A stretch of 10,785 nucleotides of DNA from an uncultured Mollicutes bacterium (GTDB lineage Bacteria > Bacillota_I > Bacilli_A > ML615J-28 > CAG-313). Of this stretch, positions 1 to 7,937 are shown piece by piece. Positions within the stretch are counted from its first letter, which is position 1, and the number at the start of each line of letters is the position of its first letter. The position numbers and the translations under genes were made by a program. The notes under the pieces were generated by a model. That model saw only the letters and a program-made list of their open reading frames with translations, had not been told where the DNA came from and did no database searches. The stretch spans positions 1 through 10,785 of the forward strand of contig UQAI01000052.1 in NCBI GenBank assembly GCA_900538885.1, read 5' to 3'.

Positions 1-1
1 T

Positions 2-370
2 CTTTCTTCCTATATCAAAAAGGCTAAAAAATCGGCCGCTGAACAAGATGCTTTAACTGCTTATAAAGAATATCTTTCTTCTTTAGTTGAAGATTCAGAC
101 GCTTATACAGATGCAACTGAACAAAACTATGTAGTTAATGTTGATGATAAGTACTATGTTTTAATTGTTGATGGTGCTCTAGTTGAAAAAAATACAATTG
201 TAGTAGCTGATGATAATACAGCATTTAGAGAATCATACACAACAACTTCAGATGAGAACAAAATGACTTGTCATATGTTGAAAAAAAATAGCACAACAGG
301 TAAATATGGTCTTGAAATGACTGGCGAAGGCGCAGAAGCCAAAGTAGTTACATATTATTTTACAAAATAA
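2..370 (+). CDS. Type IV pilin-like protein, 3' part (5' end outside window)
   Basis: An open frame enters from the left edge and ends at TAA 368-370, giving 122 visible residues. The first ones, LSSYIKKAKKSAAEQDA, match residues 33 onward of the giant prepilin encoded next door (LSSYIKKAKTSKDIQNA). That segment directly follows the prepilin signal and hydrophobic helix there, so I infer that about 32 residues are missing here: a KKGF-type prepilin leader plus the membrane helix. The full protein would be about 154 aa, a normal size for a pilin or pseudopilin. After the helix the visible part is a small beta-rich globular domain (YYVLIVDGALVEKNTIVV, then a C-terminal hairpin ending KVVTYYFTK). 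The likely role is a pilus or pseudopilus subunit on the cell surface. It is 101 bases upstream of the giant prepilin and is probably its operon partner and paralogue. The signal peptide itself is not visible, so membership rests on paralogy. Confidence 0.8.
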   Translation, partial: LSSYIKKAKKSAAEQDALTAYKEYLSSLVEDSDAYTDATEQNYVVNVDDKYYVLIVDGALVEKNTIVVADDNTAFRESYTTTSDENKMTCHMLKKNSTTGKYGLEMTGEGAEAKVVTYYFTK

Positions 371-403
371 TAAAAATTAAGTGATTAGAAAAATTAATAA
401 TGT

Positions 404-455
404 TTTAAGAGTGTATATCCATATTAGATTTTATCAATTGGTATACACTCTTAAA
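404..455 (+). repeat. Long perfect inverted repeat between the two pilin-like genes
   Basis: TTTAAGAGTGTATA (404-417) and TATACACTCTTAAA (442-455) are exact reverse complements, giving a 14-bp stem with a 24-base loop. After one unpaired base, CCA 419-421 can also pair with TGG 439-441. The right arm ends five bases before the AGGAG (461-465) of the giant gene. No clear T-run follows, so it is a poor intrinsic terminator. It could be an mRNA-stabilising 3' end for the small pilin, an attenuator that lowers expression of the large gene, or a protein-binding palindrome. The symmetry is certain; the function is not. Confidence 0.7.
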
Positions 456-471
456 TTATAAGGAGAAGAAA

Positions 472-567
472 ATGAAAATTAATAAAAACAAAAAAGGCTT
501 TACGCTTACCGAACTAATAATCGTTATTGTTATTATCGGTATTCTTGCGGCTGTACTTATTCCTTCT
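472..567 (+). other. Class III (type IV prepilin) signal and N-terminal pilin helix
   Basis: This stretch encodes residues 1-32 of the giant protein. Basic residues K2, K5, K7 and K8 precede G9, then FTLTELIIVIVIIGILAAVL. The family hallmarks are present: small Gly before the cut, Phe at mature +1, Glu at mature +5, and an unbroken hydrophobic run. It predicts processing and N-methylation by a PilD/ComC-type prepilin peptidase on the cytoplasmic side. That enzyme is not encoded in this window. Confidence 0.95.
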
Positions 568-3500
568 CTATCTAGCTATATCAAAAAAGCAAAAACTTCT
601 AAGGATATTCAAAATGCAAAAAATATGAATAATATATTGATAGATTATTTTGATGCTCAAATTCCGGATAATTTGGAAGCTGCTGATATTAGATATGTTG
701 TTCAAAAAAATACATCCAAATATGATTTTATCCCTTCTGCAGCAAAAGATGGATATTCATATTGGTATAACAAAGAGACAAAAAGAGTTGTTTTTGGTAA
801 AGCTAAAGATTTAGAAGTCTCAAATGGAAAAAATACATCCGGTCAAAAAAATGTTGCAAATACTACTAAAAAAACCTCAATTGAAGAAATTGTAGATGGC
901 TATTTATTACTTGATGTTAGTGGTACTTCACTTTCAGAAACTTTACATTCATTAAGAAGTATTAGTGGAAAAGGCGAATTTACAGAAATTTATAATTTAT
1001 TTAATAACGCTAATAGTGAATTGATGACTTCACTAAAGGGATTTACAGATGCTCAAAAAGCAGCTATGGCTGAGCATATAAATGAGTTTAACCCTAATCA
1101 AACTTTATATATTAATGATTTTAGTTCATTTACTACTTCATCTGGTATTGTAAAATACGTTGTATTTGATAACAATATTTTAAATATTCCTTCAGGTGCC
1201 TCTCAATCAATCACTAAAATAGATGGTGTTTTGAGAATTCCTGATTCTGTTGAATTTATTGAACCAGGTGCTTTTACAACAATCAAAGAAGTTGAAGCAA
1301 TTGAAATTAATGATGCAAGAAAAATTAGAATTTCTAAAACTGATACAGAAGATGGTAATGCATCATTTAGTGTAGAATTAATTGAAAAATTAGGTGATAA
1401 AGCAAACCAATTTTTGGAAATGAGATCTATTGCTATTGCTGAAGCTGAAACTAAACTAGCATATGAAAAAGAAAAAATAACTAAAGATGGTCTAACATAT
1501 TTACCATATAATTTATCTATTAATCCTAATGTTAAAATATTCAACGAAACTATGCTTGAAGAACTTGGAAGTTATTCTAGCGAGCAAATTAAAAAAATAA
1601 CAGATCTTGCTAAAAGTGATGGCTATGAATTAGGTAGTTCTGTATTTATCACAAAGTGGCGCGTTAAATATGATAAAAATACTAACGGAACGACAACCAT
1701 GAACGTTAAAATGTTCGATGATAAGGGGCTTATTGCTGCAAAAACCGTTGTATATCGTGAAATATACGACATTAATATGTCATTGGATGGTGCAAATTTA
1801 ACATATGATAACGTTGCACGTTTAATGTATCGTGATGAATCAGATGCGAATGATGCGGCCAAAAATTATACTTATACAATTAAAATCGGTGATATGAAAT
1901 TTGCTGAAATTAAAGCCACAGAAATTGGCGGAACCAAAGGTATGAAAGTATTAGGTGATGTAGAAAATGAACTTACAGATTTAAAACAAGCACAATCTCG
2001 AATTCAAGAATTATACGAAAAAGTAAAAAAAGCATCATATGTTTATACAAGTGAGCCAACAATTAATAAATTAGAAAATGGCTTATGGACATTAAGTTAT
2101 ACATATACGGTTAATAGTAAAAATGATGCTGTCGGTAAGCTACAATCAGCTACAAAGACTGATACTTCAAATGGAAATGAAAATACAATAGCTGACGTTT
2201 ATAGTATAGTTGAAGATGTTAACGCAACATCTGGATCTGATAAGTATCGTATTGTGAAAGTTTCTACACAAAAAGGTTTAATCTATTCATCTAAAAATGT
2301 CTATTATTATTTACATAACGATAAAAGTAATTTAGATAATTATGACGGATTATTAAATAGTTATGTTGGCAAAAATTTATTTGTGACGAATGTTTATGAA
2401 AAAATTACTGCATCAAGTCTTGATTCTTACAAAAATCAAATCGATAATGATGGTAATTTGAATATTACTATTACGCTTCAGGATAATACAAATACAGAAA
2501 TTATTAGTAAAACTCAAAAATTTAAACTTAACGACATAAGTAGAGTTTTTTCAGAGGAAATAACAGATGGTCAAACTCAGATTTTAGATTATCTGTTTAA
2601 TAATATTCCTGCATATTTTAATCAAAATTCTAATGTAATTGATCTATATCCAGAAATTTTTAAAAGAAATTTTACGTATGATTATGAAAATCAAAATATT
2701 TTGTATGATTTAAATGAAGAAGCATCAAAAGGATATATCAATTTGTTTAACAAATTAAAGGGTTTATATTCAGAAAAAACAGACGAAGAAATTAAAAAAA
2801 TTCTCGAAAAGGCGTATTTTATTAAAAATACTGCTCCGATTTCTAAATTAGGTAATTCTTCAACCACTTACGACCCTTCTAAGTCAGACCCGTATTTTTT
2901 AGTTATTGACTTAGACACAACTACTATTGGCCATAAAACAATGAAACTTATTGGTATATTTGATGAATTGAAAATTATGGATGATGGTACTTCAAGTGTT
3001 TCTTCAACTTCGAGAATTATACAGTTTAATTATAGAGTAGGTAATTCTGATGAACTCGAAATAACGAGAATCAATGGAAGATACTTATATGGAACAGGTA
3101 AAAATCAAGAAGATCCATTTTACATTTATCAATTTGATTTAAATTCTAGTGATTCTAGTGAAAAAAATATTAATCTTGGTATTAGAGGACTTACACAAGT
3201 AAAACTTATAGATAATAGTACACTTAATTTAGACTATAGTACAATTCAATCGGTCAAAAGCGATGTTACGTTGGATAGTAAAAATAATTATCAAACGGTG
3301 TTTGAAGCCATTCCAGGAACTGATAAGTTGTACAAACTTACAATTAAATATTATGTTGGTGCAATCAATTATTACAATGAGCAAACGATTTATTGTAAAT
3401 TAATTGATAAGCAACAAGTTGAAATTTCTACCATTAATAATAGAGATGCTTCTTTGAATGACAATTTCTTGTTTTATCAAGGCGAGAATATTGGTCTTAC

Positions 3501-6500
3501 ATCTAATCCATTTTCACTATCTATTGGTAACAATATTGCACAAACTAATATCTTATCTTTAACATATACATATTCAACAGGAACTATTTATCAAACTATT
3601 CTTACTGTAACAAAAGAAAATAACAAAGAGGATAAATACTATTTTATTAGAGGTGACAAACTACCAGAGGAGTTAGATTTGCAAACTCTTTCTAAATCTG
3701 GATTGACGATAACTGGAGATAGATCAAAATGTGAGATTAAAAAAGATTTAAGTTCTGATTATTACTATTGCAAAGGATATTATTTTTCATTTAAAAATCA
3801 AAAGGGTGAAACTAAGATATATTATCCTTATGCAACAAATAGTCCTGATTTAACTAATAAATATGAAGCATACAAAAATGTTTGTCCTAATCCACTACAA
3901 TACTTTATCATTATTAAAAGAGCTGATGGAACTTACGGCTTTGATATGATTGATACATATTTGAAAGTCGGCAAAAATACATCTGGATTAGCTGCATATA
4001 CAGCTGAAGTTAAGAATGATATCAATTATTGGATTGACATGGATTTAAAGGCAGGAGACAAGGGTACATTAAAATTTGATACCTATGTTTATAATTACTT
4101 TGCTGTTAAACCTTCAGATGTTGATAACAATATTTGGAAATATAAATATAACGGCTCACAATTTGATAATTGGATTCTTATTGATCGTTATTATAGTGAA
4201 AAAAAATATGAGGTTTTATCTGATGAATTACTGAATAGTAATATTCAAAATCTTGTCATTAATTCACAAACATATACTTGGTATGGCGGTGATACAACTA
4301 CCATTGGAAAAATTCTATTTGATGCTGATGAAATAATTCAAAAGCGTAATAGAACATACATACAAATACCTCTTCCTAGTAAAACAGGTGTACAAACAAT
4401 TTATGCAAGTAATAATAAGAATAATTACTACATAGAAATGTTTTTAAATGGTAATTTGATTGATTATAATGACCCAAATGTTTTTGCCAGCGAAAAATTT
4501 GGCGAGTTGAAAGTAAAAGTAACATGGTATGGCTTAGTAAAAGAATATAAGTTTAGCTACGAAGTAGTAGATTATATGGAACTAGCAGTTGATAGGGTCC
4601 TAAATGAAAAATATTATGGTCAAGTAGTCGAAGTTCAAAATGATAAAAAATTAATTACAAATTCATATGATGGAAACACTATTTTTAATCTATATGACAA
4701 ATTTATGCCACTTGCTTCAATTCGTGATATAAGAATATCAGATGATGGTGTGAAGGTATCAATTGTTGGTCAAGGAGTTAATACAACTCTTGTAAATGAT
4801 TCTACTGACTCAAAACAATACAAGACACTTAAAGAATTAGGTTGTAAAGATGACGAAGAATATGAGATTACAGTTTTGTATGCGAATAAGGAAGCAAAAT
4901 TTAAAATTAAAGTTGTAGCAAAAGAAGAATTTGAAAAAGCTAAATTCTACTATGTAAATGGCAGATATATTAGCACTAATTACGGTACATCTATTAATCC
5001 TTTCTATTTTGTTACCGGTGAAAAAATTAAATTACCTTATGGCTATGAAAAAGGTGCCTTCACTAATGTATATCAAAATGGCTACTTAGATGGCTCCGTG
5101 GGATGGCTTTCTGCAACAATATATTCTCCAAGTTCCAAAACAATTGATTTGTGTGGAATTTTAGGTAATTATGATGAAAAAACAAAGGAATTTGAAAACG
5201 TTAAATTTAGTGTTATCAGAAATAATACTAAAACGCCAATAACATTTGAGCAAAATTCATATGCCCAGATTAGATATAAAGACGGCAACTACAATGAAAA
5301 TGAAATAATACATACGTATTATTATACTGTTTCTGAAAATGTTTTATCTGGAAGTGGTGTATTAGCTGTCGAATTTAATTACGAAGGTAGAAAATATAAA
5401 GCTGAACTTCAATTTGAGGTAGTCGATTATTATTTTACCTCTATAAATAATAGGGATCAGACTTATGTAGCGCCAAATACAACTTCTAATAATATCAAAA
5501 CTGCAAATCAAAAAGTTGTTTTTGACCATGATGAAAATATTTCACTAGGATCTCATTTACTATCGAACGGTCATATTGGGCAAAGCAATCGTTGGTATGT
5601 TACTTTCCTATATCAAATACAAAATAGTAATTTAAGTTTTGTGCTCGGTGGTTATACTTCCGATGACCAATTTAACGGTAAGAACAATTCAGGTAGCAAA
5701 CAATTTAATGGTTCTACCATCTATTACGATAAAACAACATCAAATTTATTGTCAACATACGCTGGACTATATAGTTATGATTTTAATCAAAAAGCCTCAC
5801 CATTTAGTGCAGCATACGTTATATTATATGATGGCCAAAATAATTTATTGACTTCGCAAGAAGGTAAATTGTTGTGGAAATGTGATGTTAAAAATCAAAA
5901 ATCTTTAGAAATAAACAATTTTAAATTTAGCGAATATGCCACAGCAACTTATGGAGAAATAATTTTTATTGAACGTGATGAAAAAACTCAATTTAAAATT
6001 GAATTTATAATGCGAGATGATATAAATAAAAACGATTCTGAAAACGCTCATTTTGTGAGAGTAAATAACTTATATTTGAATAATTATGGACGTTATGGTG
6101 CCGATTATATCCCTGAATTTGACATATCAGAGGGAAATCCAATATATTTAAGCGGAGCTACACAAATTAGGCTACCTGATTTTAGAGGTAAAGGCGTATC
6201 TAATCAATATGCTCCTGATATTGTGTATCACCCTGGTAGAGGTCAATCATTTTCTTATGATGGTAAATTTGAAAATAGTGGTTTGTATTCCGGATATATT
6301 GTTCAATACTATTTGAGTCAAGTATCTGCAAGTGAACTAAAAAATTCTGATTATAAATACACAGTAAAAGATATAAGTGACACAAATAAAGATCGTGGTG
6401 AATTAATACTTGATACTCCAAATAACTGGAAAATGGTTGAGAGAGTTGTTGATAGTAATTCACTAGATATTTGGAAGGCATGGCCTAAAGACAAAAATAA

Positions 6501-7881
6501 TAATAATAAATATATTGATGAAGTTATTTTATATTTAATTTATAGATACAATGATGGAAAACTTTATAATTTAAAACTTAAGTTAAAAGTCGAAAAAGAT
6601 ATGAATACTACTGTTGGTGTTAGAAGATTGAATGGTGTTTATTACTATCCAGAACTTGGTGTAGAAGAAACTGAATTTATTATTGATGCTAATAACACTG
6701 TAATTTCACTTTCAAATTCTTCATTATATTATAGTTATAGCCCAATATACACTAATTCTATAGCATTCTCTAAAAATGCAGAGTATCAATATAAATTGGA
6801 CGGCAGTACAGAAACTAAAAAACTAACTGTTAAAGATAATATGATTAAGTTGCCAAGTGATGAATTTAAAGATGGTGCTACAGGCACTATAATAATAAGT
6901 AATATGACAATAACAGGTATACCTCTTAAGCCTATTGAATTTAAATTTAGAGTTGCGAAATATGAAGGTGAAATATATAAGTTAAATAATATGACATCTG
7001 CTAATGGTAACTTTAAAGTTTACAAAAATGAAAAAATTTCTACTTCAGGCGCATCTGTATTTAAAAATGTTGAAAATGAAATTACAAAAACTCGTGGTTT
7101 TAATGCTTTCACTCAAGATGTAACCATAACCCCATACTTTTTATATTATTTTGAAATTTCTGAAACAGATGTTAAAACAAAGCCAAGTGATGAAACTACA
7201 ACTAATTATTATGTGTATGGAAATTATGAGTGTGAAGTTATTCAAGAAGGAGATAAATATTTTTATCAAATTCCAGATACTGAAACTTGGAAATTTGAGA
7301 AAAATGGTATTTTAAGAGTAGCATATAAACCTAACCCATCTGCTCCACTTGCATATATAGGTTATGCAAACATTACTATTGTCGAAGAAAAAGCAAATGA
7401 AAACTTGTCATATTTGTACTATGATTTGATTAATGGAGATGGTAAAAGCGTTAGTGGTTTACAACCTTTATACACGGCATATGTCAATGCTGAAAATGGA
7501 CACACAAAAGAAACTCCAATCATTATTTTAAAAAATTTATTTATTAATAGTGATTATACGAATAAAATTGTAGTTCCTAAAACTACCAATAGTGCTTTTA
7601 GATATTATCGCGCTGATGGAACACTAGAAACAGTTTATTGTAATAATCAAAATGTATCAGCACGTGTCTATGATGTTAATGCAAATGGTGAACTTGTAAA
7701 TGGTAGAGAATATGTATTAGGTGAATCATCTTTATACAATGGTGAAGAATTTAATAATGAAAGACTAGTCGAAGGCTATGGCATTGTTTATTCAACAAAT
7801 GTCAAAGCATTGGTATTATATTATGAATTGTATGGCATAACATACTCTGTTACAACATACTATTGTTTTAGTACAAAATAG
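472..7881 (+). CDS. Giant modular type IV prepilin-like surface protein (2,469 aa)
   Basis: The start at 472 is fixed by AGGAG (461-465) six bases upstream and by the prepilin leader. Residues 1-9 (MKINKNKKG) form a basic class III leader. Cleavage is expected between G9 and F10, with Glu at mature position 5 (E14), followed by a hydrophobic helix to about residue 32. A short pilin-like domain runs to about 120 (YSYWYNKETKRVVFG near its end). Then come a mostly helical stretch (about 136-210), one BspA-type leucine-rich-repeat unit (about 250-280, LRIPDSVEFIEPGAF) and a short possible coiled coil (about 497-522). From about residue 867 to the C-terminus there are roughly eleven degenerate Ig-like repeats rich in Tyr, Asn, Lys and Thr. 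No C-terminal sortase motif or second membrane helix is seen. Known pilins are usually 100-250 aa, and even modular tip pilins such as PilB and PilC of Streptococcus sanguinis are several-fold shorter. I infer a pilus-associated or membrane-held adhesin. The exact ligand and function are unknown. The protein would be about 280 kDa. Confidence 0.93.
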   Translation: MKINKNKKGFTLTELIIVIVIIGILAAVLIPSLSSYIKKAKTSKDIQNAKNMNNILIDYFDAQIPDNLEAADIRYVVQKNTSKYDFIPSAAKDGYSYWYNKETKRVVFGKAKDLEVSNGKNTSGQKNVANTTKKTSIEEIVDGYLLLDVSGTSLSETLHSLRSISGKGEFTEIYNLFNNANSELMTSLKGFTDAQKAAMAEHINEFNPNQTLYINDFSSFTTSSGIVKYVVFDNNILNIPSGASQSITKIDGVLRIPDSVEFIEPGAFTTIKEVEAIEINDARKIRISKTDTEDGNASFSVELIEKLGDKANQFLEMRSIAIAEAETKLAYEKEKITKDGLTYLPYNLSINPNVKIFNETMLEELGSYSSEQIKKITDLAKSDGYELGSSVFITKWRVKYDKNTNGTTTMNVKMFDDKGLIAAKTVVYREIYDINMSLDGANLTYDNVARLMYRDESDANDAAKNYTYTIKIGDMKFAEIKATEIGGTKGMKVLGDVENELTDLKQAQSRIQELYEKVKKASYVYTSEPTINKLENGLWTLSYTYTVNSKNDAVGKLQSATKTDTSNGNENTIADVYSIVEDVNATSGSDKYRIVKVSTQKGLIYSSKNVYYYLHNDKSNLDNYDGLLNSYVGKNLFVTNVYEKITASSLDSYKNQIDNDGNLNITITLQDNTNTEIISKTQKFKLNDISRVFSEEITDGQTQILDYLFNNIPAYFNQNSNVIDLYPEIFKRNFTYDYENQNILYDLNEEASKGYINLFNKLKGLYSEKTDEEIKKILEKAYFIKNTAPISKLGNSSTTYDPSKSDPYFLVIDLDTTTIGHKTMKLIGIFDELKIMDDGTSSVSSTSRIIQFNYRVGNSDELEITRINGRYLYGTGKNQEDPFYIYQFDLNSSDSSEKNINLGIRGLTQVKLIDNSTLNLDYSTIQSVKSDVTLDSKNNYQTVFEAIPGTDKLYKLTIKYYVGAINYYNEQTIYCKLIDKQQVEISTINNRDASLNDNFLFYQGENIGLTSNPFSLSIGNNIAQTNILSLTYTYSTGTIYQTILTVTKENNKEDKYYFIRGDKLPEELDLQTLSKSGLTITGDRSKCEIKKDLSSDYYYCKGYYFSFKNQKGETKIYYPYATNSPDLTNKYEAYKNVCPNPLQYFIIIKRADGTYGFDMIDTYLKVGKNTSGLAAYTAEVKNDINYWIDMDLKAGDKGTLKFDTYVYNYFAVKPSDVDNNIWKYKYNGSQFDNWILIDRYYSEKKYEVLSDELLNSNIQNLVINSQTYTWYGGDTTTIGKILFDADEIIQKRNRTYIQIPLPSKTGVQTIYASNNKNNYYIEMFLNGNLIDYNDPNVFASEKFGELKVKVTWYGLVKEYKFSYEVVDYMELAVDRVLNEKYYGQVVEVQNDKKLITNSYDGNTIFNLYDKFMPLASIRDIRISDDGVKVSIVGQGVNTTLVNDSTDSKQYKTLKELGCKDDEEYEITVLYANKEAKFKIKVVAKEEFEKAKFYYVNGRYISTNYGTSINPFYFVTGEKIKLPYGYEKGAFTNVYQNGYLDGSVGWLSATIYSPSSKTIDLCGILGNYDEKTKEFENVKFSVIRNNTKTPITFEQNSYAQIRYKDGNYNENEIIHTYYYTVSENVLSGSGVLAVEFNYEGRKYKAELQFEVVDYYFTSINNRDQTYVAPNTTSNNIKTANQKVVFDHDENISLGSHLLSNGHIGQSNRWYVTFLYQIQNSNLSFVLGGYTSDDQFNGKNNSGSKQFNGSTIYYDKTTSNLLSTYAGLYSYDFNQKASPFSAAYVILYDGQNNLLTSQEGKLLWKCDVKNQKSLEINNFKFSEYATATYGEIIFIERDEKTQFKIEFIMRDDINKNDSENAHFVRVNNLYLNNYGRYGADYIPEFDISEGNPIYLSGATQIRLPDFRGKGVSNQYAPDIVYHPGRGQSFSYDGKFENSGLYSGYIVQYYLSQVSASELKNSDYKYTVKDISDTNKDRGELILDTPNNWKMVERVVDSNSLDIWKAWPKDKNNNNKYIDEVILYLIYRYNDGKLYNLKLKLKVEKDMNTTVGVRRLNGVYYYPELGVEETEFIIDANNTVISLSNSSLYYSYSPIYTNSIAFSKNAEYQYKLDGSTETKKLTVKDNMIKLPSDEFKDGATGTIIISNMTITGIPLKPIEFKFRVAKYEGEIYKLNNMTSANGNFKVYKNEKISTSGASVFKNVENEITKTRGFNAFTQDVTITPYFLYYFEISETDVKTKPSDETTTNYYVYGNYECEVIQEGDKYFYQIPDTETWKFEKNGILRVAYKPNPSAPLAYIGYANITIVEEKANENLSYLYYDLINGDGKSVSGLQPLYTAYVNAENGHTKETPIIILKNLFINSDYTNKIVVPKTTNSAFRYYRADGTLETVYCNNQNVSARVYDVNANGELVNGREYVLGESSLYNGEEFNNERLVEGYGIVYSTNVKALVLYYELYGITYSVTTYYCFSTK
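1201..1311 (+). other. Single BspA-like leucine-rich-repeat unit inside the giant protein
   Basis: Residues about 244-280 contain ITKIDGVLRIPDSVEFI followed by EPGAF and an I-E-I strand. This resembles one turn of the BspA/LRR_5 family (consensus L-x-IP-x-SV-x-x-I-x-x-x-AF). Multi-copy arrays of this repeat occur in bacterial surface adhesins. Here only one clear unit is visible, so it may be a relic or a capping element within a larger fold. The assignment is by motif only. Confidence 0.5.
3070..7878 (+). repeat. About eleven degenerate Ig-like protein repeats in the giant prepilin
   Basis: Units start with a strand resembling [VI]-x-[RK]-[VIL]-N-[GN]-x-Y or INNRD, near residues 867 (INGRY), 988 (INNRD), 1059, 1148 (IKRADGTY), 1371, 1495 (VNGRY), 1658 (INNRD), 1864 (VNNLY), 2053 (LNGVY), 2171 (LNN) and 2320 (ING). 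Many then carry a G/N/D-E-x-I-x-L strand (GENIGL, GEKIKL, DENISL, NEKIST). They close with a beta-hairpin of the form hydrophobic strand, short turn, Y/F strand, such as KYKAELQFEVVDY and KEYKFSYEVVDY. Unit lengths vary from about 70 to 220 residues. Repetition is at the protein level; I saw no long nucleotide identity, so the duplications are old. The Ig-like fold is an inference from the strand pattern; the weakest units are those at 1059 and 1371. Confidence 0.6.
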
Positions 7882-7888
7882 GTCTTAT

Positions 7889-7904
7889 CATTCTGAAAAG
7901 AATG
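7889..7904 (+). repeat. Small perfect hairpin with GAAA tetraloop downstream of the giant gene
   Basis: CATTCT (7889-7894) and AGAATG (7899-7904) pair perfectly around GAAA (7895-7898), a GNRA-type tetraloop known to stabilise RNA hairpins. It lies eight bases after the TAG stop of the giant gene and 17 bases before the AAAGGAG of the lipoprotein gene. No T-run follows, so termination is unlikely. It may protect or punctuate the message between the two genes. A six-pair stem can also arise by chance in AT-rich DNA. Confidence 0.45.
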
Positions 7905-7937
7905 TAGGAATATAAAAATTTAAAGGAGAAAATTAAA

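Noticed and set aside
371..471. Separate promoter for the giant gene
   Set aside because: No -35/-10 pair with 16-18 base spacing was found. TTATCA (431) and TTATAA (457) are 20 bases apart and overlap the hairpin and the ribosome binding site region.
1203..1862. Two minus-strand open frames (1203-1544 and 1623-1862)
   Set aside because: They lie wholly inside the giant gene on the opposite strand, lack a convincing ribosome binding site, and have no recognisable domain. The + strand frame is long and has a clear protein pattern.
829..3990. Repeated AAAAATACATC[CT]GG (near 829 and 3971) as a nucleotide repeat
   Set aside because: It is a short match encoding GKNTSG in two places with no extended similarity, so probably coincidence.
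5639..6481. Open frames at 5639-5851 (+, other frame) and 6200-6481 (-)
   Set aside because: Both are embedded in the giant gene, have odd residue composition (rich in His, Gln, Met) and no start signals. They are chance frames in AT-rich coding DNA.
7882..7937. Promoter for the lipoprotein gene (TATAAA at 7911)
   Set aside because: No acceptable -35 sits 16-18 bases upstream. The A/T run is expected by chance.
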